A stretch of DNA of 64,000 bases from Cruoricaptor ignavus. GTDB taxonomy: Bacteria; Bacteroidota; Bacteroidia; Flavobacteriales; Weeksellaceae. Both the position numbers and the translations under genes were made by a program. The stretch is from positions 141,875 through 205,874 of the forward strand of contig NZ_FQYI01000003.1 in the NCBI RefSeq assembly GCF_900141665.1, read 5' to 3'. A model generated the notes under the pieces. That model was not told the DNA's origin. It ran no database searches and was given only the letters and a program-made list of their open reading frames with translations. This document shows positions 61,306 through 64,000 of this stretch, piece after piece (position 1 is the stretch's first letter; each line of letters opens with the position of its first letter).

Positions 61306-63053
61306 TACAGTACCCCAGCCTTACGGAGTATGAAATAGAGTTTAAAAAGCGCGGAAGAAGCGCACTAAACTTCAGCGGAAATTATGAATTCATTACTTCG
61401 CAGAATGCGCCGATTAAGATTTTCAACCACGGTTCCGGAGCGTATGCTGCAATTTACAAGATTAGAGATGTAAGCAGCGGGAAACATTATGCCCTGCGCG
61501 TTTTCCTTAAAAATGGAGATGCGGGAAACATACAGCGCGTTGTCCGTATCAATGAATTTCTGGAGGGCATCAGCGCACCCTGGCTCTGCAAAAGCCAGGT
61601 TTTTACCACCGGTGTCAGCGTGATGGGAAGATCTTATCCCGCTATCCTTATGGAATGGAGTGCAGGAAAGAAGCTCAATGATTTTGTGAGTGGTATCCTG
61701 CACGATAATACAATGCTGGAAAATCTGCAGAAGAAAATCGTAGAACTCAGCCAGGATTTGGAATCCAAAAACATTGCACATGGCGATATTCAGTCAGGAA
61801 ATGTTTTAGTAGAAGGCAGCGGCATCAATCCCACACTGAAGCTGGTAGATTATGATGCAATGTTCGTACCGACTATTACCGGTCAAAAAGCAACAGAAAC
61901 CGGCCACAGCTCGTTTCAGCATCCGCGAAGAACGAAGCAAGAATTTAATCCCGAAATCGACCGTTTTTCTTTTTGGCTTATTCTTACTGCGCTGGAAGTC
62001 TTGAAATGTGATAAGAAACTCTGGACGAACCCAAATCAGGGTGGATTTTATGATGGAGATAACTTCCTTTTTAGGGCGAAAGATTTAGAAGCACCGCAGC
62101 AATCACGGTTAGTAAGCAGGCTTCGGCAGCTTAACCGCCCATCGCTGAATTTTTATCTGGATCATCTTTTTTCGAACAATATTTCATCGAAAAGAGAAGT
62201 TCCAAAACTCTACAGCTCTGCAGGAATAAAATCAACCCGATCGCAAGAATCTGTATCAGAATATAAACCGAAAGTAAAAAAAACTGTATCATCGGGAAAT
62301 GATTTTGTAATTAATTCCACACCACCTATTGCTGATGTTTATTTGGGAGATGGATCACATCTTGGCACCACTCCGCTCAAGCTGGACAAGGACACCTACG
62401 CTTCCAAGAAAATTACGGTAAAGTTTAATGAAAATGAAAAATCGTTCTACCTGAACCGGAGCGAAAGTGAATACAATATTTTTCTGGGCTCAAGCGGTAA
62501 ATCAGCTAGTGGAGCATATTTTTACATAGACAGTACACCATCCGGAGCAAGAATATTTGCAGAAAATGGCCAATTTGTTGAAAAAACCCCAGCTACGCTT
62601 CCTATATCGCAGTATGCTAACAGAAAAGTAAAGCTTGTTTATGATAATGTGGAAGAAAGAGTTTATTTAAATGCTGCGCTGAAGGATTATCATATTAATC
62701 TGAAAGCAACATCGCCACCACCAAAGCCTGCTATTCAGGAATACGGCTATTATGATAATGGACAACTTTACTATGTTGATTTGGCAGGTTTTGAAGATCG
62801 CGTAAGAAGTGGCTGGAGTTTTAAAAAGATTTACAAGCATGGTGTAGGGTATGAGGTTAATGATCTGCCGGAATTGAAAGAGATTGTGGAAAAATACAAG
62901 CAAAACAAACCTATATCTTCTAATAACAATGGCGTCATATGGGCATTAGTCATTCTCCTATTTTTTTTATTGTTAATTTTCTTTGCTTCGATAAGAGAAG
63001 TGGAAACGGAACTGAAATTATTGAAATTATGCCGGGCGATACTGCATCAGTGA
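61302..63053 (+). CDS. Protein kinase-like protein with PEGA-like repeats (YegI-like)
   Basis: The 583-residue protein has a kinase fold at about 40-270: glycine loop GSGAYAAIYK (44-53), Arg66 in HYALRVF where most kinases have Lys, HGDIQSGN (160-167) and LVDYD (Asp183) for D-F-G. Two PEGA-like repeats follow (about 336-395 and 406-467), then FEDRVRSGWSFKKIYKHG and a membrane helix (544-563). Catalytic Asp162 and Asn167 are present; the Lys-to-Arg change is also seen in YegI-type families, as I recall. After the helix the frame ends in a 20-residue tail of poor quality; the true C-terminus probably continues in another frame (see 62961). Confidence 0.85.
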   Translation: MIQYPSLTEYEIEFKKRGRSALNFSGNYEFITSQNAPIKIFNHGSGAYAAIYKIRDVSSGKHYALRVFLKNGDAGNIQRVVRINEFLEGISAPWLCKSQVFTTGVSVMGRSYPAILMEWSAGKKLNDFVSGILHDNTMLENLQKKIVELSQDLESKNIAHGDIQSGNVLVEGSGINPTLKLVDYDAMFVPTITGQKATETGHSSFQHPRRTKQEFNPEIDRFSFWLILTALEVLKCDKKLWTNPNQGGFYDGDNFLFRAKDLEAPQQSRLVSRLRQLNRPSLNFYLDHLFSNNISSKREVPKLYSSAGIKSTRSQESVSEYKPKVKKTVSSGNDFVINSTPPIADVYLGDGSHLGTTPLKLDKDTYASKKITVKFNENEKSFYLNRSESEYNIFLGSSGKSASGAYFYIDSTPSGARIFAENGQFVEKTPATLPISQYANRKVKLVYDNVEERVYLNAALKDYHINLKATSPPPKPAIQEYGYYDNGQLYYVDLAGFEDRVRSGWSFKKIYKHGVGYEVNDLPELKEIVEKYKQNKPISSNNNGVIWALVILLFFLLLIFFASIREVETELKLLKLCRAILHQ

Positions 63054-63463
63054 TTATGGATACCTTGGCTCCTCCAATGGAAACTCTTTCAAATGTACCA
63101 ACGGAAATATCAGTTGGCGAAAAATTAAATCGTGCAGGCATTTCAGTTTTTAACGAAAACTCTAATGTAAAACCAGTTTTTGACGGGTGCGGAAGCTATT
63201 TTTCGCTTGACAAAAATGAACTTCAGAATGGAAATTATATCTTTACCGGATTCACTACCAGTTATTTTGTTGGAACTAATATAGAACATTCTATTAGTTT
63301 GGTAATTGATGGAAATGTAGTGCCTTTTTATGCCTCCGAAGTTACAAACGGAGGAGATCATTGCGAATTTACAAGTTATATCGGAAAAATTGTGATTGAT
63401 TTCGAACAGATAGACAGTGGTGAAGAAGTAGCTTTCTACAAAGGTCGGATGATAGTAACAGTA
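62961..63463 (+). pseudogene. Extracytoplasmic continuation of the kinase in a shifted frame
   Basis: Adding one T to the run of eight T at 62961-62968 joins the kinase to a frame that reads FFFIVNFLCFDKRSGNGTEI, then IMPGDTASVIMDTLAPPMET, NRAGISVFNENSNVKPVFDG, NYIFTGFTTSYFVGTNIEHS and VIDFEQIDSGEEVAFYKGRM. The last about 150 codons look like a real beta-rich domain and lie beyond the membrane helix. A separate start at ATG 63029 is possible. The frame runs into the IS982-family end at about 63464, which removes the natural C-terminus. It may be a decayed gene, a phase-variable one, or a sequencing error. Confidence 0.62.
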
Positions 63464-64000
63464 ACCCGTAGTGCATTATCACGCGAGATTTATTTTCAGG
63501 TTGTTTATATTTCTGCCGAAAAGAAATTTATTCAGATATTGAATAGTTGTAAGTGTAGCAATTTTAGCCAAAATTCTGGTTTTAAAACCTTGAAAAGTTT
63601 TGGCATAGTTCCTTCTAATCATAAATTGGTCACAAAGTTGGGAAAATAACGTTTCGATTCTTTTCCGATATTTTTTGAATTGATAAAACTGTGGCTTGTA
63701 GTCTTTTTGATTTCTCCTTTTAGGAGTTTCTAATTCTATATTTACCTCATTGAATAAGTCTAACTGGATGGTTTGAGACAAATAGCCTTTGTCCCCAAGT
63801 AACACACAGTCAGACATTTGGAGTTTTATATCTTGCAAGTAGTGGATGTCGTGAACGGATGCGGGAGAAATATCAAAACTCTGAAAAACCCCAGAAATTG
63901 AACATACAGCATGTAGTTTATACCCATAGAAATGCAGGTTCTGCGAAGCACAAAATCCTTTGTTGGGATAAGCATAATCTACATCCTTGCAAATCCTGCT
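63464..64000 (-). mobile_element. IS982-family insertion sequence, partial
   Basis: One end of the element lies here and it leaves the window at 64000. The transposase frame stops at 63479 and the string ACCCGTAGTGCATTA from 63464 is the likely terminal end, just outside the stop as in IS982-family elements. The other end and the target duplication cannot be seen. Confidence 0.75.
63479..64000 (-). CDS. IS982-family transposase, 5' end outside window
   Basis: Open to the window edge at 64000, with 173 residues visible: ICKDVDYAYPNKGFCASQNL, HFYGYKLHAVCSISGVFQSF, DISPASVHDIHYLQDI, GDKGYLSQTIQLDLF with a catalytic Asp, and RIETLFSQLCDQFMIRRNYA with the last catalytic Glu, ending GRNINNLKINLA. 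These are typical IS982-family (DDE) blocks. The N-terminus lies beyond the window. The visible part has no frameshift. Confidence 0.9.
   Translation of the reverse strand, partial: SRICKDVDYAYPNKGFCASQNLHFYGYKLHAVCSISGVFQSFDISPASVHDIHYLQDIKLQMSDCVLLGDKGYLSQTIQLDLFNEVNIELETPKRRNQKDYKPQFYQFKKYRKRIETLFSQLCDQFMIRRNYAKTFQGFKTRILAKIATLTTIQYLNKFLFGRNINNLKINLA

Noticed and set aside
56218..64000. tRNA-Gln as the attachment site of an island holding the VWA/PP2C/kinase operon
   Set aside because: The operon is on the 5' side of the tRNA, while integration normally uses the 3' end; no integrase or repeated tRNA end is seen.

Overview
The window looks like a chromosomal segment of a Flavobacteriia bacterium, most likely a Weeksellaceae member of the Chryseobacterium/Kaistella type. 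The basis is family knowledge plus what is visible: Bacteroidetes-type -7 promoter boxes (TAnnTTTG), A-rich leaders in place of Shine-Dalgarno sites, an LpxC-FabZ fusion, proteins with Por/type IX secretion (T9SS) C-terminal sorting domains, a short NuoG, and an IS982-family transposase. No species call is possible from sequence reading alone.

Layout. 1-8.6 kb: an HD-domain phosphohydrolase (cut by the window edge), lpxD / lpxC-fabZ / lpxA in overlapping order, a MazF/PemK-like toxin-antitoxin (TA) pair, efp, a second lpxD-like gene, a MntA-HepT pair, sucD and a small outer-membrane barrel. 8.6-13.7 kb: a NatAB-like ABC exporter on the minus strand; facing it, a small Asp-Gly-Thr repeat peptide gene, its terminator, a JmjC/cupin oxygenase and a sucrase/ferredoxin-like (Suc_Fer) Fe-S protein, then a 52-residue membrane peptide. 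The peptide-oxygenase-Fe-S set is the best candidate for an undescribed peptide-modification system. 13.7-20.7 kb: dusB, a frameshifted VapC with its antitoxin, a very large outer-membrane barrel protein, and two T9SS cargo genes. 20.7-27.3 kb: a fused PyrE-PyrF (UMP synthase), a RelE/ParE-type pair, a serine hydrolase, sixA, ruvX, def, a DUF5606 gene and mazG.

27.3-40.9 kb: a complete 14-subunit complex I operon (nuoA to nuoN, all minus strand) carrying an extra DUF2442/DUF4160 cassette between nuoE and nuoF; the DUF4160 gene is frameshifted. 41-49.6 kb: an acetyltransferase-like gene, a zinc metallopeptidase, an IMPACT-family gene, ribD, a DUF349 protein, aroE, a T9SS endonuclease I and a LolC-like permease. 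49.6-56.3 kb: rbfA, tRNA-Met(CAU), gapA, pfkA, recA, a deoxyhypusine-synthase homologue, arfB, a menE-like ligase and tRNA-Gln(UUG).

56.3-64 kb: after about 680 bp with no gene comes a tight six-gene operon that reads as accessory DNA: a lipoprotein, two membrane proteins sharing a C-terminal LYGK tail, a VWA protein, a membrane-anchored PP2C phosphatase and a membrane-anchored kinase with two PEGA-like repeats. The last three match the VWA/PP2C/kinase triad known from E. coli YegL/YegK(PphC)/YegI and the TerY-P class. The kinase changes frame at a run of eight T, and its continuation is cut by an IS982-family element that leaves the window. Five TA-like modules lie among the housekeeping genes; two carry frameshifts.
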